Part shown: positions 31,961-41,683 of the stretch, one piece after another
Layout: each line of letters begins with the position of its first letter
Numbering within the stretch: the first letter of the stretch is position 1
NCBI GenBank assembly: GCA_902513495.1
Contig: CABXNH010000003.1
Coordinates: 1 to 64,000, forward strand
From: an uncultured Gammaproteobacteria bacterium
GTDB lineage: Bacteria > Pseudomonadota > Gammaproteobacteria > PS1 > Pseudothioglobaceae
Length of the DNA: 64,000 nt
Direction of reading: 5' to 3'
Made by a program: the position numbers and the translations under genes
The notes under the pieces: model-generated
Seen by the model: the letters and a program-made list of their open reading frames with translations, nothing else
What the model was told of the DNA's origin: nothing
The model's database searches: none

Positions 31961-32761
31961 ATGGCACAAAAAACACCTGACATTTTAAAAAAAATAGTTT
32001 CTAGAAAGCATGAAGAAATTGCAGAAGCTATCAATAGAGTCCCTCTTGAGAGAATGGTTGAGTTGGCGAATAATGCTGACAAGCCGCGTGGTTTTTATAA
32101 AGCCCTTAACAGCAAAGTTGGTCAAAGACAAAGCGGTATTATTGCTGAAATCAAAAAAGCATCTCCCAGTAAAGGCGTCTTGAGGGAAGATTTTGAGCCC
32201 ATTGAGATTGCAAAAAGCTATGAGTCGGGTGGTGCGAGTTGCCTTTCAATATTAACAGACCGTGATTTTTTTCAGGGCGACCCTTTGTATCTCATAAAGG
32301 CTCGAGCTGCAGTTAAACTTCCGGTAATTCGTAAGGACTTTATTATTGACCCATATCAGGTCTATGAGTCAAGAGCCATCGGAGCCGATTGTATTCTATT
32401 GATTGTCTCCTGCCTTGAAGATAGTGCATTAAAAAATCTGAGTGAGCTAGCTTCATCATTAGGCATGGATACTCTAGTAGAGGTTCATGACAAAGATGAA
32501 CTTCATCGTGCATTAAAACTTGATTTGCCAATGCTTGGCATTAATAATCGGAATCTTCGTAATTTTGAAGTCAGCCTGCAAACGACCATTGACTTACTAT
32601 CGGACATTGAAGAGGATAAATTAGTGATAACTGAATCAGGAATTACAACGAAGAAGGATTTAAACTTGATGCATCAGCATAATGTGTTTGGATTTCTAAT
32701 TGGTGAGGCTTTTATGAGAGACTCTAATCCTGGTCAAAAACTTAAGGAGTTTTTTGAATGA
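31961..32761 (+). CDS. trpC: Indole-3-glycerol phosphate synthase
   Basis: 266 aa, monofunctional (not fused to TrpF). TIM barrel with [10 protein letters not shown] (catalytic lysine), [23 protein letters not shown] and ITESGI. Tryptophan branch enzyme. No other trp gene is adjacent. The OsmC gene overlaps its last 4 nt (ATGA), so they are co-translated although functionally unrelated as far as can be seen. Confidence 0.95.
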   Translation: MAQKTPDILKKIVSRKHEEIAEAINRVPLERMVELANNADKPRGFYKALNSKVGQRQSGIIAEIKKASPSKGVLREDFEPIEIAKSYESGGASCLSILTDRDFFQGDPLYLIKARAAVKLPVIRKDFIIDPYQVYESRAIGADCILLIVSCLEDSALKNLSELASSLGMDTLVEVHDKDELHRALKLDLPMLGINNRNLRNFEVSLQTTIDLLSDIEEDKLVITESGITTKKDLNLMHQHNVFGFLIGEAFMRDSNPGQKLKEFFE

Positions 32762-33171
32762 ATATTTCTGTGAATTGGGTTGATGGCCTTCTTATGGTTG
32801 GCAAGTCAGATAGTGGCCACACCATCACTATGGATGGACCACCAGAAGTAGGTGGTGAGAATCTAGGCGTAAGGCCAATGGAAATGCTATTGCTAGGAGT
32901 GGCTGGCTGCACTATGATTGATGTAGTCACTACGCTCAAAAAGATGCGCCAAGACCTTTCTCACTGTGAAACCAAAATTAATGCAGAGAGAGCAACTGAC
33001 TATCCAAAAGTGTTTACTGATATTCATATTCACTTTATTGTTAAAGGTAAAGATTTAGATGCAAAGAAAGTTGATAAAGCAATTACTCTGTCAGCAGAGA
33101 AATACTGCTCAGCATCCATTATGCTCGGAGAAACAGCTACAATTACGCATGACTTTAAGGTCATAGAATAA
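32758..33171 (+). CDS. OsmC/YhfA-family protein
   Basis: 137 aa. The two redox cysteines of the OsmC/Ohr fold are in [11 protein letters not shown] and [10 protein letters not shown]. The pattern is closer to YhfA than to the classic organic hydroperoxide reductase Ohr. A thiol-dependent peroxidase role is plausible but unproven for YhfA members. Translationally coupled to trpC; tRNA-Ser follows 67 bp later with its own -10. Confidence 0.86.
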   Translation: MNISVNWVDGLLMVGKSDSGHTITMDGPPEVGGENLGVRPMEMLLLGVAGCTMIDVVTTLKKMRQDLSHCETKINAERATDYPKVFTDIHIHFIVKGKDLDAKKVDKAITLSAEKYCSASIMLGETATITHDFKVIE

Positions 33172-33220
33172 AATTATATAAAACGACTATTTCTAAAATA
33201 CTCATTCAATTTATTTGCAG

Positions 33221-33226
33221 TATAAT
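33221..33226 (+). promoter_or_regulatory. -10 box of tRNA-Ser
   Basis: TATAAT begins 18 bp upstream of the mature tRNA 5' end; transcription would start a few bases ahead of the tRNA. No clear -35 was found. Confidence 0.5.
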
Positions 33227-33238
33227 ATGCGATTCTTC

Positions 33239-33330
33239 GGAGAGGTGGCCGAGTGGCTGAAGGCGCTCCCCTGCTAAGGGAGTATAGGCTTTAACTCCTA
33301 TCGAGGGTTCGAATCCCTCTCTCTCCGCCA
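33239..33330 (+). tRNA. serX: tRNA-Ser (anticodon GCU)
   Basis: 92 nt with a long variable arm. Acceptor GGAGAGG pairs with TCTCTCC, with G7 wobbling. Anticodon loop CTGCTAA gives GCU (serine AGC/AGU codons). T arm GAGGGTTCGAATCCCTC and encoded CCA are intact. Read by hand. Confidence 0.96.
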
Positions 33331-33424
33331 TACAGCCCGCATTCCAATAGGTTTTAATTTTTCGAATACTAAATAACGCTAAATCTTCATCTAGAATTCA
33401 CAACTGAATTTTATAATTTGATGC

Positions 33425-34849
33425 ATGACCATAAGTAAAGCAATCCACTGGTTTCGACAAGACCTTCGTTTATCAGACAATCCATCCCTTCACTATGCAT
33501 CAAAGAATGGCCATGTTTTGCCTGTCTACATTCTAGATAATAAAAATTCTGGAGATTTTTCAATGGGTGGAGCAAGCCGTTTTTGGCTGCATCACTCTTT
33601 AAAAAGCCTTAAAGAGAACCTAAACAATAACTTATCTCTTTACCAAGGAGATCCTCTAAAAACCTTATTAGATATTATTAATCAAAACAACATAACTGCT
33701 GTCTATTGGAATAGATGCTATGAGCCCTGGCGTATTAAAAGAGACACAGAAATCAAATCAACACTTGAATCAAGAGGGATTTCAGTTTATACCTACAATG
33801 GTTCACTCCTTTGGGAACCTTGGACGATTAAAAAAGATGATGGTTCGCCTTACAAAGTTTTTACGCCGTTTTTTCATAAAGGTTGTCTGAATTCACAAGA
33901 ACCTAGAAGGCCTCTACCTAAAGTCAGCACTTCGAATTTTATTGTTGACAAAGCCCCCTCGTTAAATCTTGAAGATTTATCGCTCATTCCTGCTTTTAGA
34001 TGGGATATACAAATGAAGTCCCATTGGGATATAGGGGAAATAGGCGCATATGAACGGCTAACTAAATTTATTGATAATGGAATAAAGCACTACAAGGAAG
34101 GAAGGAATTTTCCATCAAAGCCATTTGTATCTAGAATCTCTCCTCACATACATTTTGGAGAGCTATCCCCCAATCAGGCATGGTATTTGTCTAAAGAAAA
34201 AGGTAGTGATAAGAACATTGATCACTTTTTAAGTGAATTAGGGTGGCGTGAGTTCTCCTATTGCCAGCTTTATTTTAACCCTCAGCTTCCAAGGAAAAAT
34301 CTGCAATCCAAATTTGATACTTTTCCATGGAAAGATAACCCAAAAAATTTATTAGCTTGGCAAAAAGGTCAAACTGGCATCCCTATGGTTGATGCGGGGA
34401 TGAGAGAATTATGGTTGACTGGCACAATGCACAATCGAGTCAGAATGGTTGTGGGCTCATTTTTAGTCAAAAACCTTCTGTTAAATTGGCGTCATGGTGA
34501 GCGCTGGTTCTGGGATTGCCTCGTAGATGCTGATCTTGCAAGTAATAGTGCTAGTTGGCAGTGGGTAGCTGGATGTGGGGCTGATGCAGCGCCATATTTT
34601 AGAATTTTTAATCCTGTAACCCAGGGCGAGAAGTTCGATCCGGGTGGTAAATATATTAGAGAATACATTCCTGAACTTAAAGACCTGCCAGACAAGCACC
34701 TTTTTAGCCCGTGGGAGGCTCCAGAAGAAATCTTAGTGCAGGCAAATATTGTCTTGGGAGAAAATTATCCAAAACCCATAGTGGATTTAAAAGCTTCAAG
34801 AGAAAAAGCACTTGAGGCTTTTAAATCTTTAAAAAAAATTGAAGCTTAA
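33425..34849 (+). CDS. phrB: Deoxyribodipyrimidine photolyase (class I CPD type)
   Basis: 474 aa. N-terminal photolyase domain with HWFRQDLRLSDNP, C-terminal FAD domain with FLSELGWREFSY, MHNRVRMVVGSFLVKNLL, and WRHGERWFWDCLVDADLASN, all strongly conserved in PhrB. The tryptophan tail DLASNSASWQWVAG includes electron-transfer residues. Repairs UV dimers using light, fitting a sunlit-ocean organism. Own promoter; tail-to-tail with upp. Confidence 0.96.
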   Translation: MTISKAIHWFRQDLRLSDNPSLHYASKNGHVLPVYILDNKNSGDFSMGGASRFWLHHSLKSLKENLNNNLSLYQGDPLKTLLDIINQNNITAVYWNRCYEPWRIKRDTEIKSTLESRGISVYTYNGSLLWEPWTIKKDDGSPYKVFTPFFHKGCLNSQEPRRPLPKVSTSNFIVDKAPSLNLEDLSLIPAFRWDIQMKSHWDIGEIGAYERLTKFIDNGIKHYKEGRNFPSKPFVSRISPHIHFGELSPNQAWYLSKEKGSDKNIDHFLSELGWREFSYCQLYFNPQLPRKNLQSKFDTFPWKDNPKNLLAWQKGQTGIPMVDAGMRELWLTGTMHNRVRMVVGSFLVKNLLLNWRHGERWFWDCLVDADLASNSASWQWVAGCGADAAPYFRIFNPVTQGEKFDPGGKYIREYIPELKDLPDKHLFSPWEAPEEILVQANIVLGENYPKPIVDLKASREKALEAFKSLKKIEA

Positions 34850-34892
34850 AGTGTTCTTAACGGCTCCTAAATCATAGCACTTAGGTTGCGTT

Positions 34893-35522
34893 TTACTTTG
34901 TACCAAAAATCTTGTCACCCGCATCGCCAAGTCCTGGCAATATATAGCCATTTTCATTGAGTGAATCGTCTATCGCGGCAATAAACAATTCTACGTCAGG
35001 ATGAAGCTCTGTAACCCTTTCCAGGCCTTCAGGAGAGGCTACTAAAAACAAACCAATAATTTTTTTACATCCCTTTTTCTTTAACAGATCAATTGTTGCT
35101 AGAACCGTTCCGCCAGTAGCCAACATAGGGTCAATAATTAGCGAGGTTCTTTGATCGATGTCTGCAATGACTTTATCAAAGTAGGCAACCGGGTCCAATG
35201 TTTCCTCGTCCCTATAGAGTCCCACTACACTTACTTTAGCATTAGGCACCAAAGTTAGAACCCCGTCAAGCATCCCAAGCCCTGCTCGAAGAATGGGAAC
35301 AATTGAGAGTTTTTTACCGCTTAGCATCTCGGTATTTATTGGCTCACCTTGCCAGCCATTAATTGCTCGACCTTCTAGAGGCAGGTCTCGGGTCGCCTCA
35401 TATGTCAAAAGACTGGCAACTTCATTGGCAAGCTCACGAAATTGTTTTGTGCTTATACCCTCTTGGCGAAGTAAAGCTATCTTATGAGCGATTAGTGGGT
35501 GTTTTATGGCATTGAGCGGCAT
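34893..35522 (-). CDS. upp: Uracil phosphoribosyltransferase
   Basis: 209 aa, standard length. PRTase motif [17 protein letters not shown] binds PRPP; uracil-binding segment [19 protein letters not shown] at the C-terminus is diagnostic. Pyrimidine salvage from free uracil. Convergent with phrB (43 nt apart) and divergent from the Gfo/Idh gene. Confidence 0.97.
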   Translation of the reverse strand: MPLNAIKHPLIAHKIALLRQEGISTKQFRELANEVASLLTYEATRDLPLEGRAINGWQGEPINTEMLSGKKLSIVPILRAGLGMLDGVLTLVPNAKVSVVGLYRDEETLDPVAYFDKVIADIDQRTSLIIDPMLATGGTVLATIDLLKKKGCKKIIGLFLVASPEGLERVTELHPDVELFIAAIDDSLNENGYILPGLGDAGDKIFGTK

Positions 35523-35647
35523 CTTAATTCCTAAAATTTATTGTCAATAACACTTTATTTTACATGGTAATACAAAATGTAATATTATTCTAATAACCAC
35601 AAGTCATCAATATGTATGATAAACGTTTTGACAATAAAGTTAGGTAT

Positions 35648-36589
35648 ATGAATTTTGGAATTTTAGGAGAAGCAAAAATTGCACGAGAGCATGTTGTTCC
35701 GGCAATACTGAATGCCGGGCATACAGTTACTCATGTTGGAAGAAGAACCCCTGGGAAAGAAGCACTGCCTAAAATTTATGGAAGCGCTATTGAGACTGAC
35801 TATGAGAGCCTTATTAATGACCCATCCGTAGATGCAATCTACAACCCTTTACCAAACCACCTGCATGTCCCCTACTCTATTAAGGCACTTAAATCTAATA
35901 AGCATGTCCTTTGCGAAAAGCCTGTTGCACTGAATTTAGACGAGTTAACTCAGCTTGAGAATGCTGCCAAAGAAAGTAAAGCATTTTTCTACGAGGCATT
36001 TATGGTTAGAAGCCATCCTCAATGGCACTGGCTTCAAAATCTTGATATCGGACAATATCAGTCTTCTCACTTTATCTTTAGCTATCCCCAACAACCCGCT
36101 GGCAATGTGCGTAATCTTGTTAAGTATGGTGGTGGGCCATTATTTGATATTGGGTGTTATGCTATTTTGTCAGGATGTATGCTCTTCAAGGGTGAACCCA
36201 AAGTACTCTCTGCAGCTGCAATCATGTGTGATGAATATGAAACTGAAAAACAAGTGGATGCAACACTGAGATGGCCAAATGGGGAAACACTGAGCTTCAC
36301 TGTTTCAGCTAACGCGGCTCTTTGCCAAGCCTATACTGTTCTTGGCTCTAATGGCTGGGCCAAGCTGAACGTTCCAATTAATCCTCCAGAAAAAACATAC
36401 GCCTATTGGTCTAATGGTGGCCTTCAAAAAGGAAGTAAAGTTGAATTTCCAGCTTGTAACCACTACCAGTTGATGGTGGAGGAATTCGTTTCTCAATCTG
36501 AATCTGGGCATGACTCAGATTTCTTGTTCTCAAGAATTGTCACTAAGGCGATTAATGATATACAAAAAATTGCTGGGTTAACGATCTAA
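35648..36589 (+). CDS. Gfo/Idh/MocA-family NAD(P)-dependent oxidoreductase
   Basis: About 313 aa from the start chosen here. The track start at 35612 adds 12 residues (MYDKRFDNKVRY) without a ribosome site; ATG at 35648 gives the canonical MNFGILGEAKIA Rossmann start and has AGTTAGG just ahead. The catalytic lysine is in CEKPVALN. C-terminal domain GGGPLFDIGCYAI is typical. Substrate is some polyol or sugar-like compound, unassigned. Monocistronic by its position between divergent upp and thiG. Confidence 0.83.
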   Translation: MNFGILGEAKIAREHVVPAILNAGHTVTHVGRRTPGKEALPKIYGSAIETDYESLINDPSVDAIYNPLPNHLHVPYSIKALKSNKHVLCEKPVALNLDELTQLENAAKESKAFFYEAFMVRSHPQWHWLQNLDIGQYQSSHFIFSYPQQPAGNVRNLVKYGGGPLFDIGCYAILSGCMLFKGEPKVLSAAAIMCDEYETEKQVDATLRWPNGETLSFTVSANAALCQAYTVLGSNGWAKLNVPINPPEKTYAYWSNGGLQKGSKVEFPACNHYQLMVEEFVSQSESGHDSDFLFSRIVTKAINDIQKIAGLTI

Positions 36590-36665
36590 AAAATTCATCT
36601 AAAATTGAAAAGATTATGACTCAATATTGTAATATTAATTACGCCGCATGGTATCTTATAACGCT

Positions 36666-37448
36666 ATGGAAATAGATACCCTGTTTACAATTGCTGGAAG
36701 GACTTTTAGCTCACGATTGCTTGTTGGTTCTGGAAAATATAAAGACCTAGAAGAAACAAAATTAGCGACTGAAAAGTCAGGTTCAGAAATCATAACCGTT
36801 GCAATCCGAAGAACTAATATTGGACAAAATGCCAATGAAGAGAGCCTTCTTGACTTTATTTCACCCGATAAATATACGATTCTTCCAAACACTGCTGGCT
36901 GCTACAATGCTAAAGATGCTGTCAGAACTTGTCTCCTAGCTAGAGAACTACTTGATGGTCACAACCTAGTAAAGCTTGAAGTCCTGGGTGACGAAAAAAC
37001 TCTTTATCCAAATATTGTTGAAACACTTGATGCGGCTAAAACCCTAATCAAAGAAAATTTTGATGTTATGGTTTATACGTCTGATGACCCGATTATGGCA
37101 AAAGAGCTTGAAGACATTGGTTGCTGCGCAATCATGCCGCTTGGCTCTTTAATTGGCTCTGGACAAGGCATTTCTAATCCTTTTAATATTAAACTAATTA
37201 AGGAAAACTCTAGTGTGCCGGTCTTAGTTGATGCTGGAATCGGCTGTGCTAGTGATGCCGCCCGAGCGATGGAGCTTGGTTGTGATGGCGTTTTAATGAA
37301 TTCAGCTATCGCAAATGCGAATGACCCAATTGTTATGGCCAGTGCTATGAAGCATGCAATTATTGCTGGCAGAAAATCGTACCTTGCAGGAAGGATGATG
37401 AAGAAAGCCTATGCAAGCGCCTCATCACCCATGGAAAATCTAATATAG
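36666..37448 (+). CDS. thiG: Thiazole synthase ThiG
   Basis: About 260 aa from ATG 36666 ([14 protein letters not shown]), preferred over the track start at 36648 because it matches the family N-terminus; neither has a strong ribosome site. The Schiff-base lysine is in [15 protein letters not shown] and the phosphate loop is [13 protein letters not shown]. Forms the thiamine thiazole from DXP and thiocarboxylated ThiS. ThiS/ThiF/ThiO are not in the window. bioF follows 18 nt downstream. Confidence 0.94.
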   Translation: MEIDTLFTIAGRTFSSRLLVGSGKYKDLEETKLATEKSGSEIITVAIRRTNIGQNANEESLLDFISPDKYTILPNTAGCYNAKDAVRTCLLARELLDGHNLVKLEVLGDEKTLYPNIVETLDAAKTLIKENFDVMVYTSDDPIMAKELEDIGCCAIMPLGSLIGSGQGISNPFNIKLIKENSSVPVLVDAGIGCASDAARAMELGCDGVLMNSAIANANDPIVMASAMKHAIIAGRKSYLAGRMMKKAYASASSPMENLI

Positions 37449-37466
37449 CAATCTTCGATTACTGTC

Positions 37467-38576
37467 ATGGACTTTTCAAACAAAATAAGTGATCTTGAAA
37501 AAAATCACCTATTGCGATCCCGAAGAGTTGTAAAAAGTGCCCAAGGCACTCGTATGCAAATTGACAATCAAGATATCATTAATTTCTGTTCTAATGACTA
37601 CTTATCTCTTGCGAATCATCCAAAGATTAAAGAAGCACTCATCACAGGTGTTGAGAAATACGGTGTTGGTTCAGGCGCATCTCACCTAGTTAGTGGACAC
37701 TCTAAATCTCACAAAATACTTGAGGAAGCGTTATCAGAGTTTACTGGACAGGAGAACGCACTTCTTTTTTCATCTGGCTATACTGCAAATCTTGGAGTCT
37801 TTTCTGCGCTCAGAGATGAAATAAAATGGGTCATACAAGACAAGTTAAATCACGCTTCTTTAATTGATGGAAGCGCAATAATTGGGCTTCCTATTCAGAG
37901 ATACCTTCACAAAAACCTTGAATCACTGAACTCTAAACTCAAAAAACAAACTGGCCCTGGACTCGTCGTTACAGATAATGTTTTCAGTATGGATGGAGAT
38001 CAAGCGGACATATCTGGAATAAATAAAGTCCTAGATAAAACTGATACCATTTTGATGCAAGATGATGCCCATGGCTTCGGTATTTTTAATCCACTAATCC
38101 CTAAGAACTCCATCTACATGGCAACGCTTGGTAAAGCTGCAGGGGTTATGGGGGCCTTTGTTGCTGGAAATAATGACTTTATCGAATTTTTAATTCAAAA
38201 ATCAAGACCCTACACCTATACAACTGCAATCCCACCAAGCCTGTGTCAAGCAATCCTCATGAGTCTAGAGATTATTAAAAATGGAGAACAAAAGGAAAAA
38301 TTACTCAATAATATAGAATTTTTCAAGACTGTATCTAACCAATTAGGACTCAATTTTGAAGATTCAAATAGTGCCATCCAGCCACTCATTGTCGGTTCTA
38401 GCCTAAGGGCGTTAGAAATTAGTAACAGCTTATTCGATTCAGGTTTTTTTGTGAGTGCAATTCGTCCTCCTACAGTCCCTCCAAATACTGCTAGAATGCG
38501 GTTTACACTATCAGCAAATCATCAATCAAATGAAATAGAATTGCTACTTGAAAAGGTTAAAAATGCTATGGCATAA
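37467..38576 (+). CDS. bioF: 8-amino-7-oxononanoate synthase
   Basis: 369 aa alpha-oxoamine synthase. FCSNDYLSLANHP, GSGASHLVSGHSKSH, DNVFSMDGDQADI, DDAHGFGIF and the PLP lysine in YMATLGKAAG. Condenses pimeloyl-ACP with alanine in biotin synthesis, feeding the biotin-dependent OadA encoded in this window. Overlaps bioH by 14 nt. Confidence 0.95.
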   Translation: MDFSNKISDLEKNHLLRSRRVVKSAQGTRMQIDNQDIINFCSNDYLSLANHPKIKEALITGVEKYGVGSGASHLVSGHSKSHKILEEALSEFTGQENALLFSSGYTANLGVFSALRDEIKWVIQDKLNHASLIDGSAIIGLPIQRYLHKNLESLNSKLKKQTGPGLVVTDNVFSMDGDQADISGINKVLDKTDTILMQDDAHGFGIFNPLIPKNSIYMATLGKAAGVMGAFVAGNNDFIEFLIQKSRPYTYTTAIPPSLCQAILMSLEIIKNGEQKEKLLNNIEFFKTVSNQLGLNFEDSNSAIQPLIVGSSLRALEISNSLFDSGFFVSAIRPPTVPPNTARMRFTLSANHQSNEIELLLEKVKNAMA

Positions 38577-39261
38577 TACAATTGGGGAAGGGCCAGACCT
38601 TGTTCTTCTTCATGGATGGGCATTTAATAGTGACATCTTCCAAAGCCTTGTCAATAAATATAAACATAAATACCGCATAACAGTAATTGACCTACCTGGA
38701 CATGGCAGAAGCTTAGATATTGATGGCGATATTGAATCGTGGTGTAGTGAAATAATAAAACTAATTCCCCAAAAATCGATTCTTTTAGGATGGTCATTAG
38801 GAGGCCTTCTATCCACTTATATAGCAAGCAAAATTAAAGTTAATGAGCTTATTTTAGTCGCCTCAAGTCCTTGCCTTGTAATGCATAAAAATTGGAGTTT
38901 TGGGATAGAAAGTAAGGCCTTCGAGCTGTTTGTAAATAACTTAAGAAATGATAGCACTCAAGCACTAAAGCGCTTTGTGAGCCTTCAAAGTAAAGACAAA
39001 TCTCAAATCCAAAAACTGCATCAATCGATTCAAAAATACCCTGCATCGCAATGTGCTTTGGATATTGGACTTCAAATAATCTTAAATTCGGACTTAAGCA
39101 ATACCTATCAAAAAATTTCAACCCCAAAAAGATGTTTCCTTGGTTCTCTAGATACACTTGTACCAGTAAAAATTCAAGATTGGTATGATGAGGCTGGATC
39201 AAAAACTATTGTTTTAAGGTCTGGACATCTGCCATTTTTGAATAGTGACTTCAAAATTTAA
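38563..39261 (+). CDS. bioH: Pimeloyl-ACP methyl ester carboxylesterase BioH
   Basis: About 232 aa from ATG 38563, preceded by AAAAGG; the track start at 38548 is a TTG lying further inside bioF. Alpha/beta hydrolase: [12 protein letters not shown] oxyanion segment, nucleophile serine in LLGWSLGG, aspartate in GSLDTLVPV, histidine in LRSGHLPFL. Releases pimeloyl-ACP for BioF. The bioC and bioD genes are not adjacent; purE follows after an 86-bp spacer with its own TATAAT. Confidence 0.9.
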   Translation: MLWHNTIGEGPDLVLLHGWAFNSDIFQSLVNKYKHKYRITVIDLPGHGRSLDIDGDIESWCSEIIKLIPQKSILLGWSLGGLLSTYIASKIKVNELILVASSPCLVMHKNWSFGIESKAFELFVNNLRNDSTQALKRFVSLQSKDKSQIQKLHQSIQKYPASQCALDIGLQIILNSDLSNTYQKISTPKRCFLGSLDTLVPVKIQDWYDEAGSKTIVLRSGHLPFLNSDFKI

Positions 39262-39347
39262 TTTATATTTCCCCAACTACAAAGTTTCAATTCTTATCGT
39301 TATCGTGTTTTTGGTATAATTTATTCAATTTCCTCACCAATATAAAA

Positions 39348-39836
39348 ATGAGTGCATTAGTCGGAGTTATTATGGGTTCAAAGTCTGATTGGCCCACAAT
39401 GAAAAACGCTACAGATATGCTTGACGAGTTTGGCGTTGCCTACGAAGTTAAAGTTGTATCAGCTCATAGAACGCCTGACTTAATGTTTGAATATGCTGAA
39501 ACTGCTCAGGATAGAGGCCTTGAAGTCATTATTGCAGGTGCCGGTGGCTCAGCCCATTTACCCGGGATGGTTGCCTCTAAAACAATTGTCCCAGTTCTTG
39601 GTGTGCCAGTTCAATCTAAAGCGTTAAGTGGGCAAGATTCATTATTATCAATTGTTCAAATGCCTGGTGGTATTCCTGTTGGAACTCTTGCTATCGGTGA
39701 ATCTGGTGCCAAAAATGCAGGTATATTAGCTGCTCAAATTGTTGGAAATCATGATGAGAAAGTTAGGCAAAAAGTTGCTAAATTTCGTTCAGAACAAACC
39801 CAAAGTGTACTAAATAATCCAAACCCGGATAACTAA
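39348..39836 (+). CDS. purE: N5-carboxyaminoimidazole ribonucleotide mutase PurE
   Basis: 162 aa class I Pur[21 protein letters not shown] (active histidine), [11 protein letters not shown] and [22 protein letters not shown] (family core). Works with PurK, whose gene starts 3 nt after its stop. GGTATAAT ahead of the gene is a good -10. Confidence 0.97.
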   Translation: MSALVGVIMGSKSDWPTMKNATDMLDEFGVAYEVKVVSAHRTPDLMFEYAETAQDRGLEVIIAGAGGSAHLPGMVASKTIVPVLGVPVQSKALSGQDSLLSIVQMPGGIPVGTLAIGESGAKNAGILAAQIVGNHDEKVRQKVAKFRSEQTQSVLNNPNPDN

Positions 39837-39839
39837 CTT

Positions 39840-40925
39840 ATGAAAATTGGTGTTCTTGGGGCTGGACAATTAGGAAGAATGCTCGCACTATCAGCGTACC
39901 CTCTAGGTCATCAAATGCGATTTTTGGCTTTATCTGAGGAGGACCCCTCTTCGCTTTTAGGAAAAACATACATCAACAGTAAAGCTGATGTAATTAAATT
40001 ATTTTCTGATGACTCTGACGTTGTTACATATGAAAGTGAAAATACAGATGTTTCAATAGTTAGGGATGTAAGCAAAAAATCAAACGTTTTTCCTAGTGAA
40101 AGATCTCTTCACCTTACCCAGCATCGTGGCAGAGAGAAAGAATTACTCTGCGAATTAAACATTCCTTGTGCCCCGTATCAGATAGTCAACAGTGTATCTG
40201 AACTCCAAAATGCTATCAAAAGCATAGGGTTGCCTGCCATACTTAAGACTACCAGGGATGGCTACGATGGAAAAGGTCAATTTCATATCAAATTTGAATC
40301 TCAAATCGATGAAGCTTGGGGCCATATGTCTGGCAACGAATCTATCCTAGAAGGCTTTGTTAAATTTGAGCGAGAACTCTCTCTGATTGCTGTGCGAGGG
40401 TTAGACGGCAGTCTCAAATATTATCCACTTGTAGAAAATACTCATCACGAAGGGATACTTAGATTGACAGTTGCTCCAGCACAAAACATATCAAAGTCCC
40501 TACAAAAAAAAGCAGAGGGATATATGCATTCTTTAATTAATGAAATTGATCATGTCGGCGTCCTAACCATTGAACTTTTTGATTCCAAAGATGAACTAAT
40601 TGTCAATGAGATTGCACCAAGAGTTCATAACTCAGGTCACTGGACGATTGAAGGGGCACAAACATCTCAATTTGAAAACCACATTAGAGCAATCACAAAT
40701 TCTCCTCTTGGCGAAACATCAATTAAACATCAATTTAATGCAATGATAAATATTATTGGAGAGTATGGGGCAACTCAAAAGGTTCTTGAAACTGAGAACG
40801 CTCATTTACATTTATATGATAAAGAAGAACGACAAGACAGAAAATTAGGTCACATTACGATAACCTCGAATTCTTTCGATGCTTTAAACAAATCAATTGA
40901 TAGCTTGAAGGAGTATTTGCCTTAG
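39840..40925 (+). CDS. purK: 5-(carboxyamino)imidazole ribonucleotide synthase PurK
   Basis: 361 aa ATP-grasp enzyme. N-terminal IGVLGAGQLGRMLA, central LKTTRDGYDGKGQ, and VNEIAPRVHNSGHWTIEGA near the C-terminus bind ATP and metal. Carboxylates AIR with bicarbonate for PurE. Convergent with the HExxH gene, overlapping by 4 bp. Confidence 0.96.
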   Translation: MKIGVLGAGQLGRMLALSAYPLGHQMRFLALSEEDPSSLLGKTYINSKADVIKLFSDDSDVVTYESENTDVSIVRDVSKKSNVFPSERSLHLTQHRGREKELLCELNIPCAPYQIVNSVSELQNAIKSIGLPAILKTTRDGYDGKGQFHIKFESQIDEAWGHMSGNESILEGFVKFERELSLIAVRGLDGSLKYYPLVENTHHEGILRLTVAPAQNISKSLQKKAEGYMHSLINEIDHVGVLTIELFDSKDELIVNEIAPRVHNSGHWTIEGAQTSQFENHIRAITNSPLGETSIKHQFNAMINIIGEYGATQKVLETENAHLHLYDKEERQDRKLGHITITSNSFDALNKSIDSLKEYLP

Positions 40926-41293
40926 TCTTCATTTAAATCTAGAGGGCTATGATTTTGCCTTAGCTCCTCATGATAAAACTGCTCAGCAATCTTCTCTTCA
41001 TAATGATAGGCAGATAGCTCACTAACCTCAACACCTGACAAAAATTGACATACATGAATAATCTCATGGCACATTGTGATAATAAATTTTTTTTGATCAA
41101 GTGACTCTTCAATTTCTATAAAAAACTTACCATCACCCTCATAGTCTGTCCATGCAAGGGCATCCTCAACCTTATGAATTGTTAGGTCTATATTTGGAAT
41201 ATTGTCTTCTTTAAAAAGCCCATTACAACAAAAATTAAAAAGTTGGTGTGAAAGCTCTTTTTGCTTTTTATTGCCGCCATGAATATAAAGCAT
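40922..41293 (-). CDS. Small HExxH (zincin-like) protein of unknown family
   Basis: 123 aa, no signal peptide. A zinc-protease-type motif occurs in TMCHEIIHVCQFLSG, and E residues downstream (ELSAYHYEEKIAEQFY) could give the third ligand in the order HExxH...E. Two cysteines sit at the start (FCCNGLF). I do not recognise the family. It is the last gene of lpxK-ycaR-kdsB-folD-grx on the minus strand, 24 nt after grx. Could be a very small metallopeptidase or an inactive relative. Confidence 0.65.
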   Translation of the reverse strand: MLYIHGGNKKQKELSHQLFNFCCNGLFKEDNIPNIDLTIHKVEDALAWTDYEGDGKFFIEIEESLDQKKFIITMCHEIIHVCQFLSGVEVSELSAYHYEEKIAEQFYHEELRQNHSPLDLNED

Positions 41294-41317
41294 TTTTTAG
41301 AAAACTCATAAAGTTAG

Positions 41318-41683
41318 TTAAAAATGTTTGTCCAGATACCTAATAATATCATTTGACTCATAGAGCCAACTTATCTCTCCAGCATTACTAATTTTAAGGC
41401 ATGGAACCTGTATCTTTCCGCCACTTGATTCAAGTTCTGTTCTGTAGTCGCCCTTTTGTGCATTTCTAGTCTCAACTTTAAGGTTTAAACGCTTAATCGC
41501 CCTTCGAGTCTTAACACAAAAAGGACATGCATAAAATTCATATAATTTTAAAGATTCAGTCTTCTGATCAACAATTATCTGTTCTTCATCGCTTCTCTTA
41601 ACGATTGATGGTCTAAATACCCAGTCAATAAAGATTATTAACCTTCCTAAGCCCTCTCTTAGTAGTTTTAGAAATAGTTTCAT
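41318..41683 (-). CDS. Glutaredoxin-domain protein with N-terminal membrane-like segment
   Basis: 121 aa. The C-terminal ~80 residues are a glutaredoxin fold with a dithiol CPFC in EFYACPFCVKTRR, cis-proline in IQVPCLKI, and ESNDIIRYLDKHF at the end. The first ~28 residues (LREGLGRLIIFIDWVFRPS) are amphipathic/hydrophobic and may bind the inner membrane. A redox partner is unknown. Overlaps the folD stop by 4 nt. Confidence 0.85.
   Translation of the reverse strand: MKLFLKLLREGLGRLIIFIDWVFRPSIVKRSDEEQIIVDQKTESLKLYEFYACPFCVKTRRAIKRLNLKVETRNAQKGDYRTELESSGGKIQVPCLKISNAGEISWLYESNDIIRYLDKHF

Noticed and set aside
33331-33424. Second tRNA after tRNA-Ser
   Set aside because: No T-arm or acceptor pairing follows; it is simply the photolyase promoter region.
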